A stretch of DNA of 64,000 nt. Origin: Terriglobia bacterium. GTDB lineage: Bacteria > Acidobacteriota > Terriglobia > Bryobacterales > Bryobacteraceae. Below are positions 1-11,962 of this stretch, piece by piece; position 1 is the first letter of the stretch, and every line of letters starts with the position of its first letter. Where the stretch lies: positions 1 to 64,000 of the forward strand of contig JAIQFE010000001.1 of assembly GCA_020073445.1 (NCBI GenBank). The letters run 5' to 3'. Under the pieces are notes generated by a model. It saw nothing but the letters and a program-made list of their open reading frames with translations, did not search any database and was not told the DNA's origin. Position numbers and translations under genes: made by a program.

Positions 1-947
1 TGGCCGTCGCCGGCAGCCTCCATCACGCGCTTCGCCGTGAGCTGGCGCATTCCGCCGATTTCGTAGCGATCCTCGGACGTTCCGCCGCGCAGACGGGCGT
101 ATTCGGCAGCCAGTTCCTTCCAGCGGACAGAACCACTCTTGCCTGCCGAGACGTGATAGCGCTGGTGCTTCAGGCGGGGCGCGAAGAGCAGATGCCGCAA
201 GGCCGAAGCGGCCCAGTCGACGGGAACCACGTCGATGCGGTTCTCCAGATCCCAGGTGATGAAACGCAGCGCTTCCACCGCGCGCAAAACCCAGAAGATG
301 CTGCCGGAGGGCTTGCAGCCCAGCTCAGTATGGCCGACCACGATCGACGGCCGCGCGATCACCAGCGGCAGATCTGCGAATTGCTCCGCCAGCTGCCGTT
401 CCGCTTCCGCTTTGCTGCGGGTATAGGCGACCAGATGCGAGGCCTGCTCGTCGGGATAGTCGTCTTCGTGAACCACTGGTTTCGGCGAAGCGCCGCAGAT
501 GGCGGCAGTGCCCGTGTATACAAACCGTTCGAGTTTGCGCCCGCGCATCGCCTGGGCGACCGAGAGAGCGCCTCCGACGTTGGTGGTGCGAATCCCACGG
601 CCGGTGCCGAAGGACGTGCTGGCCGCCAGATGAAGGACGTGCGTGACGCCATCCAGCTGTGGCGAGTCATGCCAATCCTGAGAAAGAAGATCGCCGCGCA
701 GTACCTTGACGTTCGTAGGAAGTTTGTAGGAGGTCGCGAACCGGGCTGTTGTGAACCGCGATAATGAGCGGCGAACCCGCTCCTCGGCGGTGTCGTCGTC
801 ATCGGCCCTAACCAGACAAACCACATCTCCGTCGAACGAGGACTGGAGCAGATCGGATAAGAAGGCGCCGCCAAGAAAACCGGTTACTCCCGTGAGGAAG
901 ACCGTCGGCGCGCTCCTCGAGCGTTTACGTAAAAATCCATTTACCAA
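1..947 (-). CDS. Extended SDR: NAD(P)-dependent epimerase/reductase, C-terminus cut by window edge
   Basis: The reverse strand is open from about 947 to the left edge. The protein starts with a Rossmann loop of TGxxGxxG type (LTGVTGFLGG) near residue 20, then an LVRA strand end, an HLAAST block, and a YxxxK catalytic pair (YTRSK) at about two thirds of the visible part. This is the layout of extended short-chain dehydrogenases/epimerases, including the NAD-binding-4 reductases that act on acyl or sugar substrates; the substrate cannot be read. No ATG precedes the glycine loop, so a TTG at 945-947 is the most plausible start. The C-terminus lies outside the window. Family call is firm, function is not. 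Confidence 0.75.
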   Translation of the reverse strand, partial: MVNGFLRKRSRSAPTVFLTGVTGFLGGAFLSDLLQSSFDGDVVCLVRADDDDTAEERVRRSLSRFTTARFATSYKLPTNVKVLRGDLLSQDWHDSPQLDGVTHVLHLAASTSFGTGRGIRTTNVGGALSVAQAMRGRKLERFVYTGTAAICGASPKPVVHEDDYPDEQASHLVAYTRSKAEAERQLAEQFADLPLVIARPSIVVGHTELGCKPSGSIFWVLRAVEALRFITWDLENRIDVVPVDWAASALRHLLFAPRLKHQRYHVSAGKSGSVRWKELAAEYARLRGGTSEDRYEIGGMRQLTAKRVMEAAGDG

Positions 948-1082
948 GCGGGTACACCCTGTGACTATATTTTGCCATTGCCCCTGTGGATTTCGAGCGT
1001 GGAGGGCCGTTAAAATCCCGTAATGAGACGGTTCGAAATTCGGGGCAAGTGATGGGCGTGTTTGATCTTCGCTACGAGAACC

Positions 1083-3434
1083 CTAAGAACATAAAAGTTC
1101 CTTAAGGATGCGTCCGGCGACCTCTTTGCCCCGCTCGCCTACTTCGCCGATGGGCCCGACGCAACTTGGGCAGCCCGCCTCGCAAGGGCACGCGGCGAGA
1201 AGCTTCGCGGCGCCGTCGAGAAGCCGGGGGGCCAGCTTGTAGAGCGCCGCGCTCTGCCCGATGCCGCCGGGATAGTTGTCGTAGAGGTACAGATTCGGCT
1301 CGAAGGCGGTGAGGCTGCCGGCGATGTCTTCGGTACCCTCTGTAATAGCTTCGGTAATCGATACGCCCAGGTCGCGCGGATCGCACATCACGCAGAGAGC
1401 TCCTACTGTGCGCAGGAGCGCAGCAAGGGCAGTGAGTCCGCCTTGGCGATCAGTGGGCGAGAGATCGGGGAAGCGCGCCAGGAATTCCGCAGGGAAATGC
1501 AGCCAGAACGCGGTGGTGTGCATCTCCTGTTCGGGCATGGAGAGATTCCCCGCGCCGACGTTCTCCATGGTGTAGAACTTGATCTTTTTGAAGCCCACAA
1601 TCTGCCGGTTCAAACGCACGTCCCCGTGGGCCACTTTGAGGCCGCCAGCCGGCGACGACTCGACCTCTTCCAGTTCCTTTACCTGCGTGTAGTCGATGGC
1701 GTCGGTGAAATAGTCGGAGTCGACGCGTCGGACGTAGGCTTTGCGGCCCTCGTAATCGAAGCGCTCTACCTGGTACTGACGGGCATCGTGCAGATAGATG
1801 GCTTTCTCATACAGCGTCGTCAAAGCCGCGGTGAACGATACTTCGGCGATCACCTGATGATCGCCGGTTATGTCCACCACCACGAAGTTGTCGCTCGAAA
1901 CCGAGCGCAGGCTGACGGCGTCGGCGGGGTAGGTGTCGGAGGTCCAATGCCACGCTCCCTTCGAAGGTGGCCCCGAGTGGTGAAGAAGCTTGAGATCGCT
2001 CAGAAAGCGACACAAGTCGCCAGTATCGTGCTGGCCGAATCGCTCGCCGTCGCGGATGGGCAGCTCGAACGCCGCGCACTTGAGGTGGCTGAGCAGGATT
2101 TCGAGGTTGTCGGGGTTAATGTAGGCGTGTTCCGGGGGGCGATCGAAGAAGTACTCAGGATGCTCGATGATGTACTGATCGAGCGGCGCGCTGGAGGCGA
2201 CCAGAACAGCCAGCGAGGCAGTTTGGCGGCGTCCCGCCCGGCCCGCGCGCTGCCAGGTGGATGCAATGGTCCCCGGGTATCCGGCCATCACCACGGCGTC
2301 AAGCGAGCCGATGTCGATGCCCAGCTCCAGCGCGTTCGTAGCGACCACAGCGCGAATATCGCCATCGCGCAGCTGGCTTTCGATTTCGCGCCGTTCCTTG
2401 GGAAGATATCCACCTCGATAGCCCCGGACACCGGAATAGTCGTCCTTCAGATACGTGAGCAGAATTTCCGTGGCGAGACGGCTATTCGCGAACACCAGCG
2501 TCTGCTGGCCGCGGTCGAGAAGTTCCTTGGCCATGCGCCGAGTCTCGTTCAGATAGCTTCTACGGATCCCCAGCGCCCGATTCACCACCGGCGGGTTGTA
2601 GAACACGACGTACTTGTCGCCGGAAGGAGCCCCGTTGCGCTCCACCAGCTCGAACGGGAGGCCGGTGAGCGCTTCGGCCAGTTCCTTCGGATTCGCGATA
2701 GTCGCCGAGCAACAGATGAATTGCGGCGACGATCCATAGAACTCGCAGACGCGCTTCAGGCGGCGCAAGAGGTTCGCCAGGTGGCTGCCGTAGACGCCGC
2801 GGTAGTAGTGCAGCTCGTCAATCACCACGTAGCGCAGGTTTTCGAACGCCTTGGCCCACTTGGTGTGGTGCGGGAGGACGCCCGAGTGGAGCATGTCCGG
2901 ATTGGTGAAGACGACGTTAGCGCGCTCGCGGATCGCGCGGCGGGCGTCCTGCGGCGTGTCTCCATCGTACGTAAAGGCGCGGAGATCGGAGCCCATCGCG
3001 TCCACGGCCTTCTGAAACTCGACCAGCTGGTCCCCGGCGAGGGCTTTGGTGGGGAACAGATACATCGCGCGGGCGTTGGGATCGGCCAGAAGCCCATTCA
3101 GCACCGGCAGGTTGTAGCACAGGGTCTTGCCGCTGGCGGTGGGCGTCACGATTACGGTGTTGTGACCGCCAGCCGCGTGCGAGAAAGCTTCGGCCTGATG
3201 GGTGTAAAGGCGGTCTATTCCACGTGAGACCAGGGCTTTTTGCAGAGAAGGCGCCAGCGTTTCCGGAAAATCCGCGAATTCGCCCGGTTTGGCAGGCTGA
3301 CGGCGGACAGCGCGAACCGGAGAATTCGGGTCCGCCATCCATTGCTCGAAGCGTTCGATGGCGCCGGAGAGGCCGCTCTGCCTGGTTAAAATTCGTTCAC
3401 GAGCCGGCTCGGGGAAACTGAGGCTGAGATTCAT
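1083..3434 (-). CDS. DEAD/DEAH-box helicase of the MrfA/YprA family with C-terminal four-Cys cluster
   Basis: A 783-residue superfamily 2 helicase. Visible in order: a Q-like motif (YTHQAEAF, about 77-84), Walker A TPTASGKT (97-104), DELH Walker B (206-209), SAT motif III (243-245), the RecA2 signature TNALELGIDIG and the arginine-finger motif QRAGRAGRR. A DUF1998-type region follows, with a C-terminal cysteine group (CPCEAGCPSC) that in MrfA binds a metal. MrfA-type helicases unwind DNA 3'-5' and act in repair, for example of mitomycin lesions. The length fits the family. The gene stands alone; uvrA is 0.5 kb away on the other strand, which agrees with a repair role but does not prove a link. 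Confidence 0.9.
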   Translation of the reverse strand: MNLSLSFPEPARERILTRQSGLSGAIERFEQWMADPNSPVRAVRRQPAKPGEFADFPETLAPSLQKALVSRGIDRLYTHQAEAFSHAAGGHNTVIVTPTASGKTLCYNLPVLNGLLADPNARAMYLFPTKALAGDQLVEFQKAVDAMGSDLRAFTYDGDTPQDARRAIRERANVVFTNPDMLHSGVLPHHTKWAKAFENLRYVVIDELHYYRGVYGSHLANLLRRLKRVCEFYGSSPQFICCSATIANPKELAEALTGLPFELVERNGAPSGDKYVVFYNPPVVNRALGIRRSYLNETRRMAKELLDRGQQTLVFANSRLATEILLTYLKDDYSGVRGYRGGYLPKERREIESQLRDGDIRAVVATNALELGIDIGSLDAVVMAGYPGTIASTWQRAGRAGRRQTASLAVLVASSAPLDQYIIEHPEYFFDRPPEHAYINPDNLEILLSHLKCAAFELPIRDGERFGQHDTGDLCRFLSDLKLLHHSGPPSKGAWHWTSDTYPADAVSLRSVSSDNFVVVDITGDHQVIAEVSFTAALTTLYEKAIYLHDARQYQVERFDYEGRKAYVRRVDSDYFTDAIDYTQVKELEEVESSPAGGLKVAHGDVRLNRQIVGFKKIKFYTMENVGAGNLSMPEQEMHTTAFWLHFPAEFLARFPDLSPTDRQGGLTALAALLRTVGALCVMCDPRDLGVSITEAITEGTEDIAGSLTAFEPNLYLYDNYPGGIGQSAALYKLAPRLLDGAAKLLAACPCEAGCPSCVGPIGEVGERGKEVAGRILKELLCS

Positions 3435-3507
3435 GCTTCGCCCTTTCTTCGCTAGTCTAGCGCAGGGCGAAAAGAAAAACTAGTTGTGGGATTTCGGACG
3501 GCGGGAC

Positions 3508-3825
3508 TTAAAGCGCCACTTCGGAGGCGCTATCGCGCAGAAACTCGTAGCGTTCCAGGGTGGCCGCGAAGGCCGAGTCGGCATCCTCGCGCAGAATCTT
3601 ACCGACACAGCGCAGACGAACATCTTTGCGCGCACCCGGCGTGCGCGGCAAGGTGATCAGGTATTCGATCGATTCGCCCAATGGAAGCAGGCCTTCCGCC
3701 GTGAAAAGTACGCCTGCGGAACTCACGTTCTTGGTCTCTCCGCGCACGTTCAACGGGGAGCCGTTGCGGATCACTTCGAACGGCAGCCGGAGTTCGAAGC
3801 GCTGGTGCTTTCTCTGTTCGTTCAT
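3508..3825 (-). CDS. PilZ-domain protein
   Basis: A 105-residue single-domain protein. It shows the two PilZ signatures: an N-terminal RxxxR-type arginine stretch (RKHQR, residues 5-9) and the NxSxxG element (NVSSAG, about 33-38). These residues bind cyclic di-GMP in PilZ effectors. No other domain is present, so it probably acts as a small cytoplasmic c-di-GMP adaptor whose partner is unknown. It reads towards the helicase gene, with about 73 bases between them, and is divergent from uvrA. Confidence 0.85.
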   Translation of the reverse strand: MNEQRKHQRFELRLPFEVIRNGSPLNVRGETKNVSSAGVLFTAEGLLPLGESIEYLITLPRTPGARKDVRLRCVGKILREDADSAFAATLERYEFLRDSASEVAL

Positions 3826-3873
3826 TGTCTTTTATCGACTGTAAGCCTTAGTCTCTCTAAGGTCAATAGGTTA

Positions 3874-3903
3874 TTGACTCAGGTAAAGGCCCTAATGTAT
3901 TAG
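3874..3903 (+). promoter_or_regulatory. Candidate sigma-70-type promoter upstream of uvrA
   Basis: TTGACT at 3874-3879 and TATTAG at 3898-3903 are separated by 18 bases, about 55-80 bases ahead of the uvrA start. A short hairpin (CCTTAG, five-base loop, CTAAGG, 3846-3862) lies just upstream, in the gap shared with the divergent PilZ gene. The match is moderate and unsupported by other data. Confidence 0.3.
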
Positions 3904-3955
3904 TACTGCCACGTGCCAGGTCCTAGCGAAATCGCAATCCGCTGCGGAAAAGGGA

Positions 3956-6744
<2,789 letters not shown>

Positions 6745-6745
<1 letters not shown>

Positions 6746-7701
6746 TGAGTAAGTATTCTCAAACGCCGCTCTCGTTCGAGGGATTGAAGACCGTCCCGAT
6801 CGCGGAACGCGGCGGCAAGGTCGGCGTGGACCAGTTCGCACGCCCGTTCCCGAAGGGTGCCGGCGTCACGCAACTCATCGAAACCTTCCCCGAGATTCTG
6901 GCGGGGCAAGCGTTTCGCGGCGTGCTGGACGCGCTGAAAAGAGCTCGCGCGGAATCGCGCACGATCCTGTGGGGCATGGGCGGCCACGTCATAAAGTGCG
7001 GACTGGGCGACGTGCTGCTGGACCTGATGCGGCGCCGCTGGGTGACCGGTTTTGTGATGAACGGCGCGGCGTCGATTCACGATTTCGAGATCGCCATTGC
7101 GGGGCAAACCAGCGAAGACGTCGAGGCCGTTCTGCCGGATGGACGCTTTGGAGCGTCTGAAGAGACGGGTCGCGAGATGAATCTGGCGATCACCGAGGGG
7201 ACTCGTGAAGCATTAGGAATGGGCGAAGCACTGGGCAAACGTCTCGATACCCTGGCGAAGCCGGAGTTCGCGCCGCATAGCGTGCTGGTCGGCGCTTACC
7301 AGGCGGCCCTACCAGTGACCGTCCACGTCGCCGTGGGCACGGACACGCCGCACACACATCCGCTGGCCGACCCGGCAGCGATCGGGGAGACAACTCATCG
7401 CGATTTCCGCCTGCTGTGCTCGCTGGTGCGTGGGCTGGACAATGGCGGCGTTTACCTTAACCTTGGATCGGCAGTGGTGCTGCCCGAGGTGTTCCTGAAA
7501 GCAATTTCGGTAGTGCGCAACCTGGGACACCCGCTGGCCGATTTTACGACCGTGAATTTCGATTTTCTGCAGCATTACCGTCCGAAGATGAACGTCGTGG
7601 AGCGGCCGCACGCCCGTTCAGGCGGACACGGCTTCGCTATTACGGGCCACCATGAGATCATGATCCCGCTGCTGGCAGCCGCGTTAGTAGAATTAAGCTG
7701 A
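6745..7701 (+). CDS. Deoxyhypusine-synthase-like (DHS-fold) protein
   Basis: A 318-residue protein, overlapping uvrA by one base. Its block order follows the deoxyhypusine synthase fold. A glycine-rich strand (WGMGGHVIKCGLGD) is followed by NGAASIHDFEIA, where DHS has a conserved TAGG-type loop and an acidic pair. Then come a Pro-Val strand, NLGSAVVLPEV at the position of the DHS GGGVVKHH loop, and a closing helix MIPLLAAALVE resembling the DHS C-terminus. The SWGK segment carrying the DHS catalytic lysine is not seen; the matching area reads HYRPKMNVVERPHARSGGHGF. Bacteria lack eIF5A, and characterised bacterial DHS homologues act in polyamine chemistry. I infer an NAD-dependent aminobutyl-type or related enzyme; the substrate is unknown. 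Confidence 0.55.
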
Positions 7702-7725
7702 ACACGTCCAGCAAATCTCAATGAG

Positions 7726-8430
7726 ATGACACCCTCCCGCGACACGCGCGCTTTCTGGGGCTTCGAGGATCTGGCGCTGTTCTTGAGTGCCATTCTTCCG
7801 TCCTGGCTGGTGGGGATGCTGCTGGTTCGATTTGGGCGAACCCTGGCGCCGTCCGCGTTTTCGAACAATGCGGTTCGGGCGCTGGCGTTCCAAAGCGCGA
7901 TTTACGCGCTTCTGGTAGGCGCGCTGTATCTAGTGATAGTCTCCCGGTACCGGCGGCCGTTTTGGCAGTCGATGGGTTGGGTGGCGCCGGAACGAGGCAA
8001 GTGGTGGTGCATTTTCGGCGGACCGGCGCTGGCGATTGGACTCTCCATATTAGGCGTGGTCCTGCACACACCCGCAATTCCCACGCCTGTAGAAAGCCTG
8101 ATTTCCGGGCGCGGCTCGCTGTTACTGGTAGCGCTCTTCGCTGTGGTGCTTGGTCCCGTATTCGAGGAATTGCTGTTTCGCGGGTTTCTGCAGCCGCTGC
8201 TGCAGCGCGCGCTGGGCGCGTGGCCCGCTATTCTGCTGGCCGCGACCGGATTTGCACTTTTGCACGGTCAGGAATACCAGTGGTACTGGCAGCAGCTGCT
8301 GGTGGTCGGATTAGCGGGCGTGGCTTTCGGATACGCGCGTTACAAGAGCGGATCCACCGCGGCAGCGGCGCTGCTGCATGGCGGCTACAACCTCACGTTC
8401 TTCGTGGGATACCTGATTCAGACGCGGTAA
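7726..8430 (+). CDS. CPBP-family intramembrane metalloprotease
   Basis: A 234-residue membrane protein with several hydrophobic segments. It carries the CPBP (Abi) motifs in order: EELLFRG (motif 1, Glu-Glu-x3-Arg), a mid-protein FALLHG, and a later HGGYN. These supply the glutamate and histidine residues of the membrane-embedded metal site in the Rce1/CPBP family. Such proteins cleave within or near membranes; in bacteria, roles range from peptide maturation to self-immunity. It starts 24 bases after the DHS-like gene. Its last 38 bases overlap the convergent ChbG-type gene, so the two C-termini are encoded on opposite strands of the same DNA. Confidence 0.88.
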   Translation: MTPSRDTRAFWGFEDLALFLSAILPSWLVGMLLVRFGRTLAPSAFSNNAVRALAFQSAIYALLVGALYLVIVSRYRRPFWQSMGWVAPERGKWWCIFGGPALAIGLSILGVVLHTPAIPTPVESLISGRGSLLLVALFAVVLGPVFEELLFRGFLQPLLQRALGAWPAILLAATGFALLHGQEYQWYWQQLLVVGLAGVAFGYARYKSGSTAAAALLHGGYNLTFFVGYLIQTR

Positions 8431-9205
8431 GCTCGCGATAGCTGACCAGTTTCACGCCCGCCTCCGCCAACGCCGCGCGAACTTCAGGTGCGGTGAGCGC
8501 ACGCAGCTCTTCTTCCCGGCTTTCCTTCAGGCGAGTCCGCGCCGCACGAAGATCGTCGCCGCAGCGGCCGGGATGGCACATGAACTCGGTCACGCCTTCC
8601 GGCAGCGCGCGGATCACGTTGATCAGATCTTCGCTGCCGTAATTGCCCGTGAATTTGAAACCCGCGAACCAATCGGTCGAGCGGCAATGATGACGCGCCA
8701 GCGCGGAGCGGAACCGCCCGTTCGTCAACCGCATCAGCTTGTTCTTCCATCCGACGCCGCCGGGCTGCAGGGGAAAATCGAACGGCCGCCGCACCCAGGG
8801 GATCCGAAACTCCTCGGAAATGCGTGCGACCGCTTCGAGTACCGGAGGAAGCAGATGCGTGTGCTTATGGGTATCCAGGTGTGTCGGGCTCAGTCCGGCG
8901 TCGACAATGCGGCGGACTTGTTTCGACAGTTCTTCATAGATGGGAATGCGCCCGAGCGCTACGGCACGGACTAACTGTGGAATGGTGGCCGGGAATCCGG
9001 GCGCCCCGACCAGCACCAGGTGGCAGCCGATATCGAGCGATGGCGTTTCCTTGGCGAGCCGTACGGCGTCGTCAAAGGCGTCGCCGTTAGCCATCAACGT
9101 AGTCGCGGTCAGGATGCCGTCGCGATGCGCCTCGACGATTCCGGCGTTGACATCGCGCGTGAAGCCGAAGTCATCGGCATTCACAATCAGCTGCTTGGTT
9201 ACCAC
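8393..9205 (-). CDS. ChbG/HpnK (YdjC)-family carbohydrate deacetylase
   Basis: A 270-residue YdjC-family hydrolase. The metal-binding motifs are clear: NADDFG at about residues 9-14, THLDTHKHTHL near 107-117 and CHPG near 210. ChbG removes acetyl groups from chito-oligosaccharides. The HpnK branch is associated with hopanoid gene clusters. The start overlaps the end of mlaD by 7 bases, so it is the last cistron of the mlaE-mlaF-mlaD operon. That context favours a lipid or glycolipid substrate over chitin, but this is inference. Confidence 0.85.
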   Translation of the reverse strand: MVTKQLIVNADDFGFTRDVNAGIVEAHRDGILTATTLMANGDAFDDAVRLAKETPSLDIGCHLVLVGAPGFPATIPQLVRAVALGRIPIYEELSKQVRRIVDAGLSPTHLDTHKHTHLLPPVLEAVARISEEFRIPWVRRPFDFPLQPGGVGWKNKLMRLTNGRFRSALARHHCRSTDWFAGFKFTGNYGSEDLINVIRALPEGVTEFMCHPGRCGDDLRAARTRLKESREEELRALTAPEVRAALAEAGVKLVSYRELTASESGIPRRT

Positions 9206-10275
9206 AGCTTGAGCTGGATGGTGAGGAACTTCTTAGGATTCTTCCGGAAGTCCTTGAGCAGACCTTGGACCTCACGCGACGTCCCGTCGATACTCTCAAA
9301 CAGGCTCGGATCGTTCATCAGCCGTCCGATCGTCCCGTCGCCGTTGTTCACCTTGTCTAGAACGCTATCCAGCTTGCCCATGGAGGTGACCAGCTGGTCG
9401 TGCAATTCACTGCTGTTGAGCAGCTTGCTGACCGTGCCGTCGCCTTTGTTGACCTTCGCGATGGTCTCGCGCACGTCGCTGATGGTAGCGTGCAGTTCGT
9501 TGTACAGGGCGTCGTCCTTGAGGAGCTTCCCGGCGGTTCCCTGACCTGCGTTGAGGTTGTCCACCAGAGTGTTGATCCGCGCCACGGTTCCGCGGACGTC
9601 CTGATATATTGTGTCTTCGTGGATCAGACGCCCTATGGTGCTGTCAGGCGCGTTCAGGGCCGTGGTCAGCTTCTTTACGTCGTCCACGACCTCAAGGGCA
9701 CGATTGTAGAGAGTACGGTCCGTCAAGAAAGCTCCCAGCGTGCCCTTGCCGCTTTGGATGTCGGTGACGATACTGTTGATCTGGTCAATAGTTTTCTGCA
9801 AGGCGGCCAACGTGGAGGAACCCTGCTGGAACAGGTCCTGGATCTCGGGAGTGTCGGCGCTAGCGATTTCCGCGCCTGCCTGGATGGTCTGAGAGCTCTT
9901 TCCCTTCTTGATATTGACGTAGCGGCTCCCGAGCAGATTCTGCTGCGCGAGCTTGGCCTGCGAATCCACGGGCACCAGGGGCAAGGAATCGTCATAAATA
10001 CTGAGCGTGAGCTTCACGATCCGGGCCGGATCGGACAAACCGGAAAGCTCGATCTTCTTCACCTTGCCGATCAGGATGCCGTTCAGCCGGACCGGCGTCG
10101 CACCCTCGGTCATGGCGACCGAATCACCCAGATAGGTAAATACCTCCGTGGTTCTGCGGAACAACGGGTTGACGCCCGACATAAGGATGATCAGGAAGGC
10201 CAGGAGGAGCAGGGCGAACATGGCCAGGAGGCCGACTTTAAGCTGGGCCCACTTGGATTTGCTGGTTGTAGGCAT
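9199..10275 (-). CDS. mlaD: MlaD-type MCE-domain lipid-binding protein with tandem C-terminal repeats
   Basis: Periplasmic substrate-binding subunit of an Mla-type phospholipid ABC transporter. An N-terminal transmembrane anchor (LLAMFALLLLAFLIIL) is followed by one MCE domain (strand VFTYLGDSVAM, then VRLNGILIGKV and the LLGSRYVNI end). After it comes a long helical region with about four repeats built on GxGTxGxLLxDxxLY. ATG at 10275 is chosen because GGGAGG lies 11 bases upstream and it follows the mlaF stop by four bases. An ATG at 10314 (AGGA five bases upstream) would add 13 residues and overlap mlaF. The repeat tail is longer than in E. coli MlaD and may form the tunnel or bridge towards the outer membrane. 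Confidence 0.9.
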   Translation of the reverse strand: MPTTSKSKWAQLKVGLLAMFALLLLAFLIILMSGVNPLFRRTTEVFTYLGDSVAMTEGATPVRLNGILIGKVKKIELSGLSDPARIVKLTLSIYDDSLPLVPVDSQAKLAQQNLLGSRYVNIKKGKSSQTIQAGAEIASADTPEIQDLFQQGSSTLAALQKTIDQINSIVTDIQSGKGTLGAFLTDRTLYNRALEVVDDVKKLTTALNAPDSTIGRLIHEDTIYQDVRGTVARINTLVDNLNAGQGTAGKLLKDDALYNELHATISDVRETIAKVNKGDGTVSKLLNSSELHDQLVTSMGKLDSVLDKVNNGDGTIGRLMNDPSLFESIDGTSREVQGLLKDFRKNPKKFLTIQLKLW

Positions 10276-10279
10276 GCGC

Positions 10280-11140
10280 TCAGGCGCCTCCCGCCCGGAG
10301 GAACTTGCGGACATACTCGTCCTGGTTGGCTTGCAGCTCAGGTTCCGTTCCTTCGAAAACCAAGCGTCCGCCGTTCATGACCAGGAATTTAGTGCTCACC
10401 TGGCCGACGTCCCTTCCCCCGCCTGCCCGCTCAATCTGCCCACTGTTGGGATTGTAGCGAAAGTTCGCCATGAGATGCCCGTCCTGATAACGATGCGTGA
10501 CCATGATGGTGGCGGTGTTGCGCAGGTCGCGCTCCTTTAGGATCAGGGCGACGATGGTGTTGGCCGTGATGGGGTCCAGGCCGGCCGTGGGCGAATCGTA
10601 GAGCAGCAGAGCGGGTTCGGAGACCACGGCGCGGGCGATCCCGACGCGGCGCCGCATTCCTCCCGACAGCTCGGCCGGGAACTTGTCCAAAGTTTCCTCC
10701 AATTCGACGAAACGCAAGGATTCGCGCACGCGATCCTCAACCGTGCGGGCAGCGCCGTTGCCATTTGAGCTGCGTTCGGTAATCGCGTGCCGCAGGACTC
10801 GTTGGTTGGTCAGCGGGTATGCGACATTTTCGGCAACGGTCAGCGAATCGAACAAACCGCCCTCCTGAAACAGGATTCCAACGCGGGCGCGCATATCGAA
10901 CAGGTCCTGCTCGCGGAGGTGGGTGATCTCCTCCCCGAATAGCCATACCCTGCCCGAATTGGGTCGCACCAGACCTACGGCCACTTTGAGCAACATCGTC
11001 TTTCCGCTGCCTGCGGCTCCAAAGACCACGTAGGTTTGACCGGGGTGCATTTCGAAAGACACGCGATCGAGCGCCACCGTGGTGTCGAAATGCAGGCTGA
11101 CATCTTCGAAACGCAGGATAGTGGAATCGCCAGGTGTCAC
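10280..11140 (-). CDS. mlaF: MlaF-type ABC transporter ATP-binding protein
   Basis: The 286-residue ATPase of the Mla-type phospholipid transporter. Walker A is GAAGSGKT, the ABC signature is LSGGMRRRVGIARA and Walker B is LLLYDSPTAGLDP, where the D-S replaces the usual D-E so the Walker B glutamate is Ser. MlaF-like ATPases normally read DEP here, so this is worth noting. The H-loop is VTHRYQDG. The C-terminal 50 residues after the H-loop are a little longer than usual. It is 13 bases downstream of mlaE and directly upstream of mlaD in one operon. Confidence 0.93.
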   Translation of the reverse strand: MTPGDSTILRFEDVSLHFDTTVALDRVSFEMHPGQTYVVFGAAGSGKTMLLKVAVGLVRPNSGRVWLFGEEITHLREQDLFDMRARVGILFQEGGLFDSLTVAENVAYPLTNQRVLRHAITERSSNGNGAARTVEDRVRESLRFVELEETLDKFPAELSGGMRRRVGIARAVVSEPALLLYDSPTAGLDPITANTIVALILKERDLRNTATIMVTHRYQDGHLMANFRYNPNSGQIERAGGGRDVGQVSTKFLVMNGGRLVFEGTEPELQANQDEYVRKFLRAGGA

Positions 11141-11153
11141 TTTTTTGTGTTGC

Positions 11154-11918
11154 TTATTGAGCGAAAGCTCGGTTCCAAACGTAGGTGATGAACGCCGTCA
11201 GCACAAAGATCCAGACCGAGGAACTGACCACGGCGCTGGTAGTGGACCGACCCACGCCTTGGGTGCCGCCGGTGGTCTTCATCCCATAGAAGCATCCCAC
11301 CAGAGCAATGATCACGGCGAAAACCAAGGGCTTGAGCAACCCCTGGGCTATATCGTTGTATTCCAGAACCTGCCAGGCGGAGGTCCAGTATTCGGAAAAA
11401 GTCAGGCCCAGCATAGTGCTGGCGATGAAATAGCCGCCCGTTAAACCTATGAAATCCGAAATGATGGTCAGCAACGGCAGCACCGCAGCGAGGGCGATCA
11501 ACCGCGGCGTCACCAGTTTCTGGATGGGATCGGTGCCCAAGGCGCGCATGGCGTCGATCTGCTCAGTGACTTTCATGGAGCCGAGCTCGCTGGCGATACC
11601 GCTGGCGTTGCGGCCGGCCACCAGCACGGCCGTCAGCACGGGGCCTAGTTCCCGGACCAGGGTGATGGAGACGATCTGGCCGACCTGGCCTTGCGCGCCG
11701 TACTGGGTCAGGGCTCGCGCCATCTGCAAGGCCATGACGATGCCGCTGAACAGCCCGATCAGGGACACGATGAACAGCGATCCGACTCCGATCACGTCCA
11801 TCTGGATAAAGATGTCGTCAGCGTAGTGGGGGCTCCGGAAGATATTCCGGAACGCCCGGATACTCAGCAACACAAATTCCTGAAACGCCTCAATGGGCGG
11901 TTTTAGGAGGTTGAGCAA
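11154..11918 (-). CDS. mlaE: MlaE-type ABC transporter permease
   Basis: The 254-residue inner-membrane permease of the Mla-type lipid transporter, first gene of the operon. Recognisable MlaE features are the long amphipathic N-terminus, GLFSGIVMALQMA, the conserved ELGPVLTAVLVAGRNASGIASELGSM region, EQIDAMRALGTDPIQKLVTPR (coupling to the ATPase) and a final helix pair ending GRSTTSAVVSSSVWIFV. It is divergent from the P1 peptidase gene, with fewer than 50 bases between the two starts. Confidence 0.93.
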   Translation of the reverse strand: MLNLLKPPIEAFQEFVLLSIRAFRNIFRSPHYADDIFIQMDVIGVGSLFIVSLIGLFSGIVMALQMARALTQYGAQGQVGQIVSITLVRELGPVLTAVLVAGRNASGIASELGSMKVTEQIDAMRALGTDPIQKLVTPRLIALAAVLPLLTIISDFIGLTGGYFIASTMLGLTFSEYWTSAWQVLEYNDIAQGLLKPLVFAVIIALVGCFYGMKTTGGTQGVGRSTTSAVVSSSVWIFVLTAFITYVWNRAFAQ

Positions 11919-11962
11919 TCCCGATCCCCCGATAAACTAGATGCTAACATTAGGTGCTTGCG

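Noticed and set aside
1052-1105. Short frame MGVFDLRYENPKNIKVP on the plus strand
   Set aside because: Seventeen codons, overlapping the helicase end. It could be a gene relic but nothing supports it.
1443-3227. 594-residue open frame antisense to the helicase gene
   Set aside because: The opposite strand encodes a complete helicase with all motifs; long antisense frames are expected in GC-rich DNA and this one has no recognisable domain.
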